64,000 nt of DNA, from positions 89,464,564-89,528,563 of the forward strand of contig CM077166.1 of assembly GCA_039583875.1 (NCBI GenBank). The letters run 5' to 3'. Each line of letters begins with the position of its first letter. Positions within the stretch are counted from its first letter, which is position 1. The notes under the pieces are model-generated. The model was given only the letters and a program-made list of their open reading frames with translations. It did no database searches and was not told the origin of the DNA. Source of the stretch: Platanthera guangdongensis (Eukaryota; Streptophyta; Magnoliopsida; Asparagales; Orchidaceae). The translations under genes were made by a program, and so were the position numbers. This document shows, piece after piece, positions 1-11,693 of the stretch.

Positions 1-755
1 AGACACCTAAGGTACGTGGTACTCGCCGTTGGCATAGATCGAGGGTCTTAGGCAGTGGCTAGAAAGACCAAAATGCTCACGAGAATTTGCCATCCAAGGG
101 GCGGTGGTGAGTCAGTGGACTTTAATCGTGTTCACCGAGAATGTGCCTTGAGAGCACAGGGTGTATGGTCGTGCATGCCCATGCCTGTGATGGAGAGTTT
201 TTACACTATACTGCTTGGTTATACTAACAAAGTGCAGGGAAGGAGCATCGCCCCCCATGTTTGGGGGCGGGGTCGTTATAATTTGGACAACATAGCTGAC
301 TATTTCTTCTGTTTGACACCGTTTCGGTGGATTGTTGCTTGCAGGTGCTGCGGAGCCAAGTGGTAAATAGTGGGCAAAAGACTATGTTGTTGAGCCGGCC
401 CTCGAAGGCCTAATTATTGAATGTTTACTTGTATTATTCATGCGTGACCGGCCTACGTGGGGAGTTTTGGAAAATACTTTAATTTAAGTAAACTATTATA
501 AGGCCATAAGGCCGTGTACTGGTGTATTGTACATTCATTCCTTCTGGTTTGGTTTAGTGGACATTCTTGCTCGGTGCAGGGTTCTTTATTTATTGCAACT
601 TTTATATTTTTTCCGCTAGAATATAGTCTTTGTAGGATGTTAGATATTGATTTGATGGTTTCCTTTCAGTAACCTTCCGGTATGTCTGAGGTATATGGCG
701 TCGGGCCCCGGACGGACCTACTGATATATGCTATGTGACAAATAGGGGTGTTACA
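1..755 (+). mobile_element. E1 Ty3/gypsy 5' LTR, 3' portion only (truncated by window start)
   Basis: This stretch aligns along its length with 60470-61220, the end of the E1 3' LTR, for example the shared block around 20-60 and 60490-60540 and the block ending near the LTR border. It ends in TTACA at 751-755, directly before a primer binding site, so it is the R-U5 end of the 5' LTR. The two copies differ at many positions, which suggests an old insertion. The short open frame in it (55-366) is not a gene. Confidence 0.85.
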
Positions 756-758
756 ATT

Positions 759-770
759 TGGTATCAAACT
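759..770 (+). other. E1 primer binding site, tRNA-iMet type
   Basis: TGGTATCAAACT lies 3 bases after the LTR end and matches the plant initiator-Met tRNA primer site (TGGTATCAGAGC) at the first eight bases. The last bases are degraded. Confidence 0.7.
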
Positions 771-976
771 ACTGGTTTCGGTCAACTTAAATTAATTCGT
801 GGAGAATTCTTTTAAGGGGTGGTGAGCACATGTGTGTGTGTCATCGTAATAACATAAAAGAACCCAAGAATGTCCACTTAGGAATGAAAATACACGTGTT
901 TGAGGAAAATGTGTTTTCCTATAATTGCTTTTTGCAATTATGTTTGGTCGTTTAACGGTGTTTTGTACAACTATAG

Positions 977-2121
977 GTGACCAGAAGTGGTGCAGGGCCG
1001 TCAGAACGCCCAGTTTTTGAGGCTAGCAGTGCACCGAATTATGTGCCCGCAACACCTCCCACGGTAGAAATCATACGATTGGTGGCCGAAGTGGTGTTTG
1101 ATATGATCAACACGAAGCCTGCAAGGCAAATGCAGTAGCCCGATCCTACGATTGAGCAGGTACCGCTTCAAACGGATGCACTGAGAAGGGTAGAGCAGGT
1201 GGTTGTGGAGCCTTTGGTGCCTAGGAGAGCAACCGAAAGGCAGATCAAACAAGTTATGGGACTTAATCCTCTGGTGTTATTGGGGATGGGAACCGCATCC
1301 CAAGCAGTGGATTGGCTCTCCCGAGTGAAGAGAGTACTGAAAGCTACTGAAACGGAAGAGTGGCAGATGACCACTATAACTACATTCCTGTTCGACAGAG
1401 ATGTTATGCTGTGGTGTGAAGGTTTGGAGCTACAACACTTGAGGAGAAGGCAACTTATGAACGTCTCGATGGAGGAGTTTTCGAGACTATTCTTTGCAAG
1501 ATATCTTCCCTCGGCTCAGAGGATAGTATTGGAGAATGAGTTCCAGAAGCTGACACAAAGAGAGAGTAGCGTGGATGAGTATCTCAACGAATTTACCCGG
1601 TTGGGTCGGTACGTTAGCTCTACATTCGCGGACGAGGAGTGTAAGACAAACTTATTCTATGAAGGTTTGATAGATGACGTAAGGATACTGCTCTCGTGGA
1701 CTATGACGCAGGGCTTCTTGACCCTAGTCAATACGGCTCGGTCGTTTGAAAAGGATTTGAAGAATGTGCAAGCGAAGAAAAACTCTGGTGATAAGAGGGC
1801 AGAGTTCAAAGTCTCGGCTAATACGAAGTCTGGGTATCGCAAGTTCAATAAGAAGGCTAGGACTTTGGGTCCATCCCCTTCTTAAGGTGCTTCGGGGGAA
1901 ACTGCAAGCCGAACCCCGGGCGCATGCTACAATTGTGGGAAGCTGGGACACTTTGTCTGGGACTGCTGGAGCGGACTACCCAAGTCCGAGAGGAAGCCAG
2001 GAGCAACATATGAGGAAAAGGGCAAGGCGGTGGAGTCAACCGCATCCCATTATGCTCCGACTCAACCTATAGTCTACAATCTTGGCCACTAGGATGACAT
2101 CAAGCAAGCGGATGTGGTGAC
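977..2121 (+). pseudogene. gag: E1 gag (capsid and zinc knuckle), broken, 5' part of a split element
   Basis: One reading frame runs through this interval and encodes a gypsy-type Gag. A capsid-like region spans about 1240-1790, including the FSRLFFARYLP and VDEYLNEFTRLGRYV segments. It is followed by a CCHC zinc knuckle, CYNCGKLGHFVWDC, at 1925-1966. The frame is interrupted by TAG at 1136-1138, TAA at 1883-1885 and TAG at 2090-2092, each explained by one C-to-T change in a glutamine codon; there is no frameshift after 977. A TAG at 974-976 precedes the frame and no clear ATG start is visible. The 228-residue open segment at 1199-1885 is only the longest uninterrupted piece. The gene is cut at 2121 by E2, and the matching protease and pol resume at 55701. 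It packages element RNA in an intact element; here it is non-functional. Confidence 0.8.
2117..2121 (+). repeat. E2 target site duplication, left copy (GTGAC)
   Basis: GTGAC lies immediately before the E2 5' LTR and again immediately after its 3' LTR at 13596-13600. This shows E2 inserted as a unit into E1 and both ends are intact. Confidence 0.95.
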
Positions 2122-2544
2122 TGATGACTAGTTTTAGTCATCCTTTTTGGGGGTAATTTAGTTTTCAAAATGCCTAATTTTACTTATATTTTATGTTTGT
2201 TATTTCATGTTTTAATGTTTCTTTACAATATTTTAATTCCTAGTGTTATTAGAGTTTTAATATAAAATTCTATATAGTCTTACTATATGTGTTATGTTAT
2301 TATATATTATGTTATGTTATGATACGTTTTAATTTTAAGGTTGTAATATTTCTATTATTATTGTGTTTAAAAATCTTGTTTTAACTTTAACTTTGTTATG
2401 TTATGTTTTAAAATCTATATAGTATTATGTTATGTTATGTTTTAACTTTGTTTTAACTTTGTTATGACTAATCCATGTCTTGTTTTGTTTTATTTATAGG
2501 TTCAAAGCCCACAAGGTGCAGCCCACATTGATAAAGCCTACATG

Positions 2545-2660
2545 ATGCAGCCCTCAAGCTCAAACCCGAGCCCATGCAGCCCTCAAGCTCAAACCCGAGC
2601 CCCCTATGCAGCCCATGCAGCCCTCAAGCTCAAACCCGAGCCCTCTATGCAGCCCAAGCA
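2545..2660 (+). repeat. Tandem repeat in E2 5' LTR U3, about 29-bp unit
   Basis: Three near-perfect copies of a 29-bp unit starting ATGCAGCCCTCAAGCTC begin at 2545, 2574 and 2615, followed by degenerate half-units. The array sits upstream of the TATA box, as U3 enhancer repeats usually do. The same array is in the 3' LTR at 12134-12249. Confidence 0.85.
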
Positions 2661-3063
2661 GCCCACCTAGCCTCTACCCGAGCCCATGTAGCCCCCTCTT
2701 TCATATTTTACCATGCATGAACATATCCATGCATGGCCGGCCACCCATGATTATGTCCCTCTCTCCTCCATTTAATCCATACATGCACTTGTTCATGCTT
2801 GGCCGGCCCCTCCATGCCTTCCTCCTATTTTATTTCTTGTTTTTATTATTCTTCATTCAATCCATCTCTCTCTCTCTTTCTTTATTTCTTATTCATTCCC
2901 CCTTTGCTATTTTCCAACTCATTCCCTTTAAATCCATGCATTGAACCCACCTCTTTCTCTCCACCTCATTTAAAGCAATGCATGCACCTTTTCCATCTTA
3001 CATGGCCGGCCACCCCCCTTAGCCTCCTCCTCTTCATTTCTTTCTAGATCCTTCTCCCTCTCC

Positions 3064-3071
3064 TATAAAAG
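3064..3071 (+). promoter_or_regulatory. E2 LTR TATA box (5' LTR)
   Basis: TATAAAAG in a pyrimidine-rich context, conserved at 12653-12660 in the 3' LTR, about 940 bp into the LTR. It is the likely core promoter for the element's genomic RNA, with the transcript starting about 30 bp downstream. Confidence 0.65.
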
Positions 3072-4012
3072 CCACCCCATCCCTCAAGCCAAAAGGAGAA
3101 AAATTTTGAGAAGTAAAGTTTCAAGTTGAATGTGAGTTGGAGATTGGAGAGTGGAGAGTATTTGTGAGTTGATTTTAGTTTTATTATTGTATTAGTTTTC
3201 TTTTCAATTAGTGCAAGTTTTTTTTATAGCATAATCTTGTCTTTTTTTTATTTTGTGTACTCCTTTTTGCAAGCAATGAAATTCTCTTCCCTTTATTTTG
3301 TTGTTTCCTTTTGCAATATGCATAGCTAATTCCCTCTTAGCATTTGATCATGAGGATCCATGATTTGAAATGAGAATTATTTTTATTTCATAGTTTTATT
3401 TTTGCGTAATTATACTCGGTCCTTCTTTGAATAATTATTGTGTCGACTCCGTATTTCCGGTATACGGTAGTAGGCTTATGATCTCATATTCGAGTAGCCG
3501 AGAGGCTCGTGGATGTGAAAGATCACTCAAAGAAGGAAGGAGTTGAACGCAACCCTAGAGATAGGACGACGTAAATCCTCCGGATTGGAGTCAAATCCAA
3601 TAGTGCGGATCATCTCGATAATGCAACTTTAGGCTTCTTTGGTTTGTAAAGAGATTTCGATCAAAGAATCTATAAGTTAGGAGACCTAATGCTCTAGCGA
3701 GATTTTGTCTTATTTTCGGATCCGTCACGGCCGAGTTGGATTTGCAAATTTAAAACTATGCCCTTTTATTTTCTCGTTTCATTTCATGGTGAATCAATGA
3801 TCGAATGCTAGCCTTTTTTATATAAGTTTTCGTCTCGCAATTTATCGTTCATTTTACTTCTAAAAAAAATTCTCAAAATCCCAATAGTCTTCCGGTAGGA
3901 TAATAGTTAGAGCGCGAGTAGAAGTACTTGACAACCCCGTGTTTAAATACGACCTTGGTACTACAATTCGACAGGTACGCTTGCCTGTTCGGGTTTTGGC
4001 CCACCAAGTTTT

Positions 4013-4030
4013 TGGCGCAGTTGCCGGGGA
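4013..4030 (+). other. E2 primer binding site, tRNA-Asp
   Basis: TGGCGCAGTTGCCGGGGA begins 6 bases after the LTR end. It is complementary to the 3' end of plant tRNA-Asp at 17 of 18 positions (the expected site is TGGCGCCGTTGCCGGGGA). tRNA-Asp priming is typical of Athila-type elements. Confidence 0.85.
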
Positions 4031-4381
4031 GCTTTCTTCGTCAATATTTTGAAAACGCTTGCGCTATTACTTCTCCAAAAATCAAAAAAAAAAATTATAA
4101 TTTATATATTTAAATTTTTTATAATCAACCCACCTCATTTTAATTTCTACACTACCTAAAATCTCTCGAAAAGGGTAAGGGGCTTTAAGCGCCACGATTT
4201 TACCTAGTACCGGGCGAACCCTTCACCGGGTAGTCCTCGGGAAGTTCGAGAGCCAAGCCGTCTAAAAAAATCTTTTTTTTCAAAAAAACAAAACAAAAAA
4301 AAAATTTTTTCCTTTCTTTTCCTCCTTTTCTTTCTTTTCCAAGCTTTCATTCTCATCTTCCCTCGTTTTCTTTACTAGTGC
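4031..4381 (+). other. E2 untranslated leader
   Basis: Non-coding leader between the primer site and the Gag start, with A-rich and T/C-rich runs (4079-4100, 4262-4345). It probably holds RNA packaging signals in an intact element, but I see no specific motif. Confidence 0.6.
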
Positions 4382-5470
4382 ATGACCCGAGCGAATCCGT
4401 CGCTACTTGTTGATTTGGACCCAGAAATCGAACGCTCCTTTCGGAGACAACTACGATTCGGGGCTTCCACTTCTCAAACAGCGGTTGAGGATTCCTTCGG
4501 GGATTGTAATTATTCTGAAATGGGAGATCCCAACCCAGGAATGGCTCAGCAAAGGACTATGTCCGATTATGCTCGACCCAACCTGGAGGGGACTGAAACA
4601 AGTATTGTTCGACCTGCAATTGCGAACAATAACTTCGAGCTTAAGCCTAGCATCATACAAATGGTGCAGCAATATGTACAGTTCGACGGATTACAAGATG
4701 AAGATCCGAACTTGCATATTGCTAATTTTCTTGAAATCTGTGACACCTTTAAAATTAATGGTGTCTCAGATGATGCTATAAGGCTAAGACTCTTCCCCTT
4801 CTCCTTAAGAACTAAGGCCAAACAGTGGTTGAGTTCTCTTCCAAGAGGCTCAATCACTACTTGGAACATTTTAACTGAAAAATTTCTTGCTAGATATTTC
4901 CCTCCCGCCAAAACTGCTAAGTTAAGAAATGATATCACTTCTTATTCTCAAATTGCTTCTGAGACCCTCTATGACACTTGGGAGAGGTTCAAAGAACTTT
5001 TGAGAAGATGCCCTCATCATGCTCTGCCTGTATGGTTACAGGTTCAGACATTTTACAATGGGCTAAATCAAGAAACAAAGCAAATGATAGATGCCGCTTC
5101 CGCTGGTTCTTTAGACCGCAAAACTCCGGAAGCCGCTCTTGAGCTTATCGAGGACATGGCGATGAACACTTATCAGTGGAATTCGTCCAGGTCTCGCCCA
5201 TCTAAACCTGCAGGTATCTATGAAGTGGATTCGGTTTCGCAACTGGCGCTACAAGTGGAAATTTTAAACAAGAAAATTTCGGAGATGACTGCTTCCTCCG
5301 CCGCTAAGGTATATGAAAATGTGAATGCTGCTGCTGCCGAGCAGGTGGATTATCTGGGGAACATACCCAGGCCTGCTCAAAATAATTCTGCAAACAATTT
5401 TTCTGCTTTTCCGAATTTTTCTTCCACGCCTGGTTTTTCTTCTTCTTCTAATTCTTATCACCCCGGATGA
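4382..5470 (+). CDS. gag: E2 Gag polyprotein, N-terminal part ended by an in-frame stop
   Basis: It starts with ATG at 4382 and reads 362 residues. The central part, about residues 100-260, is a plant retrotransposon Gag capsid domain (WLSSLPRGSITTWNILTEKF, then LARYFPPAKTAKLRND, and a conserved tract ending EDMAMNTYQW). The C-terminal 60 residues are rich in Ser, Phe and Asn. The stop TGA at 5468-5470 is followed in the same frame by continuing coding sequence for a Gln/Pro-rich linker and then protease, so it is most simply a recent nonsense mutation (TGG to TGA) in one gag-pol frame. A programmed readthrough stop is possible but there is no supporting context. Gag forms the virus-like particle in the cytoplasm. 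Confidence 0.85.
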   Translation: MTRANPSLLVDLDPEIERSFRRQLRFGASTSQTAVEDSFGDCNYSEMGDPNPGMAQQRTMSDYARPNLEGTETSIVRPAIANNNFELKPSIIQMVQQYVQFDGLQDEDPNLHIANFLEICDTFKINGVSDDAIRLRLFPFSLRTKAKQWLSSLPRGSITTWNILTEKFLARYFPPAKTAKLRNDITSYSQIASETLYDTWERFKELLRRCPHHALPVWLQVQTFYNGLNQETKQMIDAASAGSLDRKTPEAALELIEDMAMNTYQWNSSRSRPSKPAGIYEVDSVSQLALQVEILNKKISEMTASSAAKVYENVNAAAAEQVDYLGNIPRPAQNNSANNFSAFPNFSSTPGFSSSSNSYHPG

Positions 5471-7362
5471 CGTAACCATCCAAATTTCTCGTGGAGTAAT
5501 AACGCTAACGCCATACGCCCACCGCACGATTTTACACCACCACCACCTCCGCAACAAAATTTTCAAAAACCTTCCCCTTTGGAAGAGATCCTCGCTAAAT
5601 ATATAAGCTCGAACGATGCCACTATTAGAAATTTAACAGGATCAATGAAAAACTTAGAAAATCAAGTCGGCCAACTCGCTAAGGCCTTTTCCGAGAGACC
5701 ACCTGGAACTCTTCCCTCGAGCACTGAGCCTAACCCAAGGGAACACGCAAATGCAATTTCCCTTCGGAGCGGTAAAGTTGTTAACGAGCCCACCATAAGG
5801 GAAGAGCCAAATGTGATTGTCCCTCCTGTTGTGGAAGCAATTACCCCTACGGAAAATGATAAAACAAATTTTGAAAATGAAAAATCTACTTTAGATAAAG
5901 AAAAAGATGTTTCTATTTTTTCTAATGATGACGTTCAAAATGATGCTCCGCTTATCATAAAGGAATTTCCGCCACCCCCTTATCCGGCCCGACTTAGGAA
6001 AGAAAAACTAGATGATCAATACCAACGCTTTCTTGAAATGTTCAAACAAATTCATATTAATTTACCATTTCATGAAGCGATTAGTCAAATGCCTAAGTAC
6101 GCCAAATATCTCAAAGATTTATTAACGAACAAAACGAAATTAGAAAATTTATCGCATGTAACGTTAAATGAAGAATGCTCGGCGGTCGTAAAAAACTCTA
6201 ATCTTCCTAAAAAGATAAACGATCCGGGTAGTTTTTCCATTCCGTGCGTTTTTGGTGATGTGTTCGTTAAACATGCGTTAGCGGATCTAGGGGCGAGCAT
6301 AAATTTGATGCCCTTTTCTTTATTCAAAAAGCTAGGATTCGACACTCTTAGCCCTACAAGAATGAGTATCCAGTTAGCCGATAGGTCTATCAAGTATCCA
6401 CTAGGTATCGTTGAGGACGTGCTAGTAAAGGTCGACAAATTCTTCTTCCCGGTGGATTTTGACATTCTTGATATTGAAGAGTACGTCGAGGTTCCTCTTA
6501 TCCTTGGACGACCATTTCTAGCCACCTCTCGAGCGGTTATAGACGTTAGTAACGGAAAGTTGTTTTTGCGTGTGGGAGATGATGAGGTCACATTTTCAAT
6601 TAATCAATCAATGAAAAATTCCTTACAAAATGATGACGCATGCTTCTTTATTGATGTTTTAAATGAAGATTCTTCCCTTTCCCTTTCCAACATCTCTTCA
6701 AATGAATTTTCCTCTTCTTTTTCTGAAATTTCTTCACATGATTTTGAAAACACGGTTATGTCCGCAAAAACAAATTTTGAAAATGATTCTGTCTTTGGTA
6801 GAAGCAAGTATGAAAGTCTTATTTTTGAAAAAGAAAAGAATTTGAAAAACTCTTATAATGAGCCACCCCATCTTGATTTAAAACCACTCCCTGATCATCT
6901 AAAATATGCCTTTCTTGAAAAAAATTCTAAGTTGCCAGTTATAATCTCGGCCTATTTATCTCAATCCGAAAACGATCAGTTGATCGAAGTACTACAAAAG
7001 CATTGCCGAGCTATAGCGTGGCAAATTTGTGATATTCCTGGCATAAGCCCCTCCTTCTGCACACACAAAATATTTTTTGGCAATAATCCTAAGGGTGTAG
7101 TTCAACCACAACGTCGTCTTAATCCAAATATGAAAGAGGTTGTGAAGGAAGAGGTGCTTAAGTTATTAGATGCGGGGATAATTTATCCGATTTCCGATAG
7201 TCAGTGGGTGAGTCCGGTACAGGTTGTTCCTAAGAAGGGAGGGATTACGGTAGTACCAAATGAAAATAACGACTTAATTCCAACTAGGACGATAACGGGA
7301 TGGAGGATGTGCATCGATTACCGTAAGCTAAACGATGCCACTCGAAAAGATCACTTCCCCTC
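5471..7362 (+). pseudogene. pol: E2 Gag C-terminal linker, aspartic protease and start of reverse transcriptase
   Basis: This continues the gag frame after the 5468 stop. The longest open piece, 5579-7384, reads 601 residues, of which the last few lie past the frameshift. A hydrophilic, Asn/Glu-rich linker is followed by a retropepsin-like protease around 6270-6600, with the active-site region DLGASINLMP and the flap/ILGRPF region (LILGRPFLATSRAV). From about 6880 the RT N-terminus begins, including VSPVQVVPKKGG and the [22 protein letters not shown] block. A 1-bp loss within the C-run at about 7356-7362 moves the frame and ends this ORF at 7384, while RT continues in the next frame. The protease cuts the polyprotein during particle maturation. 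The two lesions together make the copy non-autonomous unless rescued. Confidence 0.85.
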
Positions 7363-7365
7363 CCC

Positions 7366-9771
7366 TTTATCGATCAAATTCTAGAACGGTTGTCCGGGCA
7401 CAATTTTTATTGCTTCCTCGACGGTCTCTCGGGATACTTTCAAATCCCTATCGCACCCGAGGACCAAGAGAAGACGACATTCACCTGCCCCTTCGGAACT
7501 TTTGCTTATCGTAGAATGCCTTTCGGACTATGCAACGCACCCGCCACCTTTCAGCGGTGTATGCTTGCCATTTTTGATAAATATGTAGAGAATATTATGG
7601 AAATCTTTATGGACGATTTTTCTGTTTTTGGCGACTCCTTTAATTTATGTTTAGAAAATTTGGAAAAAGTTTTACAACGCTGCGAAGAAACGAATCTAGT
7701 TTTAAATTGGGAGAAGTGCCACTTTATGGTACGCGAAGGTTTAGTACTTGGCCACAACATTTCCGCTAGGGGAATTGAAGTGGACAAGGCAAAAATTGAA
7801 GTAATTGAAAAGTTACCGCCGCCTACAAATATTAAAGCGATTAGAAGTTTTTTAGGGCATGCGGGTTTTTATCGACGATTCATTAAAAACTTTTCAAAAA
7901 TTACTAAGCCTCTCACCCACCTTCTCGAAAAAGACACTTCTTTCATTTTTGATGAATCATGTCTCGCGGCATTTGAATTAATTAAATCTAAACTTATAAA
8001 TGCTCCTATTTTGATCGCCCCAGTTTGGGATTTACCTTTCGAAATCATGTGTGATGCGAGTAATCATGCGGCAGGTGCGGTTTTAGGTCAACGAATCGCT
8101 AAGAACTTTCATCCGATTTTCTACGCTAGTAAAACTCTCACTTCTGCGCAAGAAAACTACACCACAACGGAGAAAGAGCTCTTACCAGTTATTTTTGCTT
8201 TTGATAAATTCCGACCGTATGTTACTCTTTCTAAGGTTATTGTTTTCACGGATCATTCCGCTCTGAAGTACCTCCTTTCTAAACCGGATGCCAAGCCGCG
8301 TCTTATCCGTTGGATCCTCTTACTTCAAGAATTCAACTTGGAGATTCGGGATAAGAAAGGAGCGAAAAACTTAGCAGCTGATCATCTCTCTCATCTTGAA
8401 AATCCCAATCTAGATCTTTTAAATGAAACCTTTATTAATGATTCTTTTCCGGATGAGCGTCTTTTTACTATTTCTTCATCTCCTACCCCCTGGTTTGCCG
8501 TTCTGGCCAATTATCTTGTGGCCCGGGTCCTCCCAAAAGAATACTCCACTCACCAAAAGAAGAAATTCTTTTCGGAGTTGAAGTATTATTTTTGGGAAGA
8601 CCCATTTCTATTTCGCATTTGTGCGGACCAGGTGGTTAGGAGATGTGTTTCACGGGAAGAGGGTCACCAAATTTTAAAACATGTTCATGAAGGTCCGACT
8701 GGCGGGCACTATCAAGCTAACCGCACCGCACACAAAGTGCTTAGTGTTGGCTTCTATTGGCCAAGCATATTTAAAGATGCACAAATCTTTGTGGGCGGGT
8801 GCGATCGATGCCAGCGGACTGGAAATCTCTCAAATAAAAATGAAATGGAACAAAACTACTTTCTCGAATGCGAAATTTTTGATCTATGGGGCATAGACTT
8901 TGTCGGCCCATTTCCCTCCAGCTTAGGAAATAAATATATTCTAGTCGCAGTCGATTATGTTTCTAGGTGGGCAGAGGCCCAAGCTCTACCAAATAATGAT
9001 GCTCGCATTGTTGTCAATTTTTTTAAAAAATTATTTTCTCGCTTTGGCTTTCCTCGAGGGATCGTTAGTGATAGGGGAAGTCATTTTTGCAACGCTCAAC
9101 TCACTAAGGCTTTAGCCAAATACGGCGTTACGCATAAATTATCCACTGCTTATCACCCCCAAACTAACGGTCAGGTTGAGGTAGTCAATCGCGAGCTTAA
9201 ACGAATTTTGGAAAAAAACGTTTCTACTTCTCGTAAGGATTGGTCTTTAAAATTGGACGATGCTCTGTGGGCCTATCGGACAGCGTACAAGACCGCCATC
9301 GGTTGTACTCCTTTCCGATTAGTCTATGGAAAATCGTGTCATCTTCCGGTAGAAGTAGAACACCGTGCGTATTGGGCGTTAAAGTTTTTCAATTTCGATC
9401 CGCACTCGGTCGGCGAGCATAGAAAAAACCAACTAAATGAGCTTGACGAGTGGCGAGCGTACGCATATGAAAATAATAAAATTTATAAAGAACGCACGAA
9501 ATTGTATCATGATAAGAACCTCCGCCACCCTAAAACTTTTAAACCAGGCGATCAAGTTCTTCTTTTTAATTCGCGTTTACGACTCTTCCCGGGAAAGCTT
9601 AAATCTAGATGGTCTGGACCGTTCACGGTCAAGGATGTTTTTCCTTACGGCACTGTGCTACTTTCACACCCCGATAAGGGGTACTTTAAAGTTAATGGTC
9701 ATAGACTTAAACTCTATTTCTCTAATGATTCTGTGACTCCTGCCAAGGAGAATCTTCTTTTTGATTCTTAG
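7366..9771 (+). CDS. pol: E2 reverse transcriptase, RNase H and integrase (3' part of pol)
   Basis: Open for about 800 codons after the frameshift near 7360; there is no ATG because it is the body of pol. RT palm motifs include the F-x-DD box [10 protein letters not shown] at about 7600. RNase H follows, with [12 protein letters not shown] near 8050, [13 protein letters not shown] near 8165, [11 protein letters not shown] and ADHLSH. Integrase comes last: the HHCC zinc domain ([10 protein letters not shown] to CDRCQRTGN, about 8685-8830), then the catalytic Asp in [12 protein letters not shown], Asp in [11 protein letters not shown] and Glu in [12 protein letters not shown]. The C-terminus ([20 protein letters not shown]) is the usual gypsy integrase tail; no chromodomain is evident. 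All catalytic residues are present. Order RT-RH-INT defines Ty3/gypsy. It ends with TAG at 9769-9771. Confidence 0.93.
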   Translation, partial: FIDQILERLSGHNFYCFLDGLSGYFQIPIAPEDQEKTTFTCPFGTFAYRRMPFGLCNAPATFQRCMLAIFDKYVENIMEIFMDDFSVFGDSFNLCLENLEKVLQRCEETNLVLNWEKCHFMVREGLVLGHNISARGIEVDKAKIEVIEKLPPPTNIKAIRSFLGHAGFYRRFIKNFSKITKPLTHLLEKDTSFIFDESCLAAFELIKSKLINAPILIAPVWDLPFEIMCDASNHAAGAVLGQRIAKNFHPIFYASKTLTSAQENYTTTEKELLPVIFAFDKFRPYVTLSKVIVFTDHSALKYLLSKPDAKPRLIRWILLLQEFNLEIRDKKGAKNLAADHLSHLENPNLDLLNETFINDSFPDERLFTISSSPTPWFAVLANYLVARVLPKEYSTHQKKKFFSELKYYFWEDPFLFRICADQVVRRCVSREEGHQILKHVHEGPTGGHYQANRTAHKVLSVGFYWPSIFKDAQIFVGGCDRCQRTGNLSNKNEMEQNYFLECEIFDLWGIDFVGPFPSSLGNKYILVAVDYVSRWAEAQALPNNDARIVVNFFKKLFSRFGFPRGIVSDRGSHFCNAQLTKALAKYGVTHKLSTAYHPQTNGQVEVVNRELKRILEKNVSTSRKDWSLKLDDALWAYRTAYKTAIGCTPFRLVYGKSCHLPVEVEHRAYWALKFFNFDPHSVGEHRKNQLNELDEWRAYAYENNKIYKERTKLYHDKNLRHPKTFKPGDQVLLFNSRLRLFPGKLKSRWSGPFTVKDVFPYGTVLLSHPDKGYFKVNGHRLKLYFSNDSVTPAKENLLFDS

Positions 9772-10150
9772 TTCTCTTATTTTCTGATGGACATTTTATT
9801 TTTGGACTTATTATTATTATTCTGCAACTCTTTTATTCGGACTTTAAATGTTGTAATAAAAAAACCATTATCGGGCATCTACCCATGGACTCTTTCTATT
9901 TTTTTTTGCTTTTATTTTGCTATTCCTACCGGAGGCCAATCAAGTCCATGTTCGTGGTCGCCGCTCCGCCGTTGCTGATATCAGATGGCTCAAGTCATAC
10001 CTGCTGACGATCAAGTACTCTAAAAAGCAAGCATGGGGGAGCGACATCCTCCTTCATCTCACGAACCCGGGGAAGTCCTGTTCTATTTTATTATTTTTCC
10101 TGCATTTTTCTTTTTCTCAGTCCCCTTCTCTTTTTCTTTATGTTTTCTTC

Positions 10151-10186
10151 ATTGAGGGCAATGAAGGATTTAAGCATGGGGGGGTC
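10151..10186 (+). other. Internal polypurine-tract-like motif of E2
   Basis: A block reading TTGAGGGCAA, then TTTAAGCATGGGGGGGTC, closely resembles the terminal PPT context at 11674-11710 (TTGAGGGCAA, then TCTAAGCATGGGGGAATT). A shorter copy, AAGCATGGGGGAG, is at about 10028. These could act as extra plus-strand primers. This is an inference from sequence similarity only. Confidence 0.55.
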
Positions 10187-11693
10187 TAGTTTCTTTTGGG
10201 TTCTTCTTCTTTCAAAAAAAAATTATGTTTTATATTAGTATAGTATTTTATGTTATCAAAATCTAAAATCCAAAAAATTATAAAATATAAAACCCAAAAA
10301 AAAATTAGAAAAACAAAAATCAAAAAATTGTGCTAAAATCTATTTGAAAAACAAAACCTAAAATTATTTTCTATCTTTATTTTTATGTTTCTTCTAGTGA
10401 TGTGTAGGCCCGTGCGGTTTTTGTAGTTCTATGTAGAATCCTTTGAAAATATTTTCTAAACTTATCATTTTAGCATAGTTTAGTTCTACTAGTTTCTTTT
10501 TCTTAAATATAGGCATCCGTTTTTTACGTTATAAGTAGCAATTTGTAGTTATGTCTTTTTATTCGGTTAGTTGCTTACGAATGGTTGCTAGGTATCATTA
10601 GCTCTTTTTCATTTGCGAGGTAGTCTTTCTTGGTGTCTAGAACTTGTACCAAGCTACTCTCGAAGCATTTGCGCCATTTTTACGTTCTTTAGAAATGATT
10701 TAGGCCACCATTTGAATAGTTTGAGCTTTTCTTGCCCACCAAAAACAAAACCCTTGCAAAACAATTTTGGGCCTTTTCCTTTTTTCCTTGTTTTAGCTCC
10801 ACCTTTCATTTCATTATATTCACCAAAGCCAAATATCTTTCCTATTTTTGCACTATAAATTTGAGCTTAAAAATTATTTTTATGGGAAGGGTATTCTTTT
10901 CGAAATGAATAGGAAATTCTCAAGCTCATTTTTGGAGTTTTCTTATCAAATGCTATTCAAAAGAAAAAAAAATTGAGAAAGAAGACAAAAAATATATATA
11001 TCATTACAAAATCAAAAAAAATGAATGCAAAAAGTTTATGTTTGGCCAAGTTTAATAAAGAAAAAATTTCTTGGCCTTTTTGTTGTACTTTCATATTGGA
11101 GAAATGACATACTCATTACTTCTCATTTTTTTATTATGCCTTATTTTATTTTTGAGCTCACCTTGGTTTAGTGCCTAAAACTTTCATGTTTATCTTTGAT
11201 TCCACTTCCTAATCATTTACCTAAGCCAAGTTTTAATGCCTAGTAGAAGTCCTAATGATCTTAGAACTTAATTTCGCGTAGTGGAGAGAGTGTGAACGTA
11301 CAAGCCTATGGCCACCATCATTGATGGATTTCTTTGGAGGTTATCTTGGAGTGTCTTAGGGTTAATGTTTATCTAGCAACCTAGTAGTTTGTTAATGCGC
11401 CGTTTATTTAGAACCTCTACTTTTTGTTGTCCTTATTTTCATTTATTTTGGATGCCTTGTTTTAAAGATTTAGAAATGTGTAGACTTTTCTTATGTTCTA
11501 ATGATATTTTTAGGTCTCCACTTTCAAGTTTTCTACTGTGCACTTCTCACCCCACTAGTTGTTAACATAGGAATTAGGATAGTTTAATTTTTCATGTTTT
11601 GTTTTTCTTAATTATGAAACCTAAATTAGCTTTGTTTATTTTCTATTTCCTTCCCTTGTTTTCATCTTTATTTGCTTGAGGGCAAGCAAATGT

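Larger units (their letters stand above)
2122..4006 (+). repeat. E2 5' LTR
   Basis: It begins TGATGACTAG and ends GGCCCACCA (TG...CA borders), and is nearly identical to 11711-13595. Inside are a 29-bp tandem repeat (2545-2660), a CT-rich stretch (about 2850-3050), a TATA box at 3064-3071 and a conserved R-U5 region. The small open frames at 2606-3047 lie in the CT-rich promoter part and are not genes. Confidence 0.95.

Noticed and set aside
2606..3047. Open frames in the CT-rich part of the E2 LTR (again at 12194-12636)
   Set aside because: Low-complexity Ser/Pro/Leu translations upstream of a TATA box inside the LTR; no start or protein support.
4013..4030. tRNA gene fragments at 4013, 25675, 34820, 47601, 54142 and 62300
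   Set aside because: Only 10-18 bases complementary to tRNA 3' ends, always next to an LTR. These are primer binding sites; no cloverleaf is present.
5468..5470. Programmed stop readthrough between Gag and Pol in E2
   Set aside because: The stop lies in the Gag linker upstream of the protease and is explained by one TGG-to-TGA change. I see no readthrough context or RNA structure, and other lesions exist in the element.
9787..10189. Envelope gene remnant after E2 pol
   Set aside because: Short open frames only; no hydrophobic anchor, signal peptide or conserved wording could be seen over 9772-11710.
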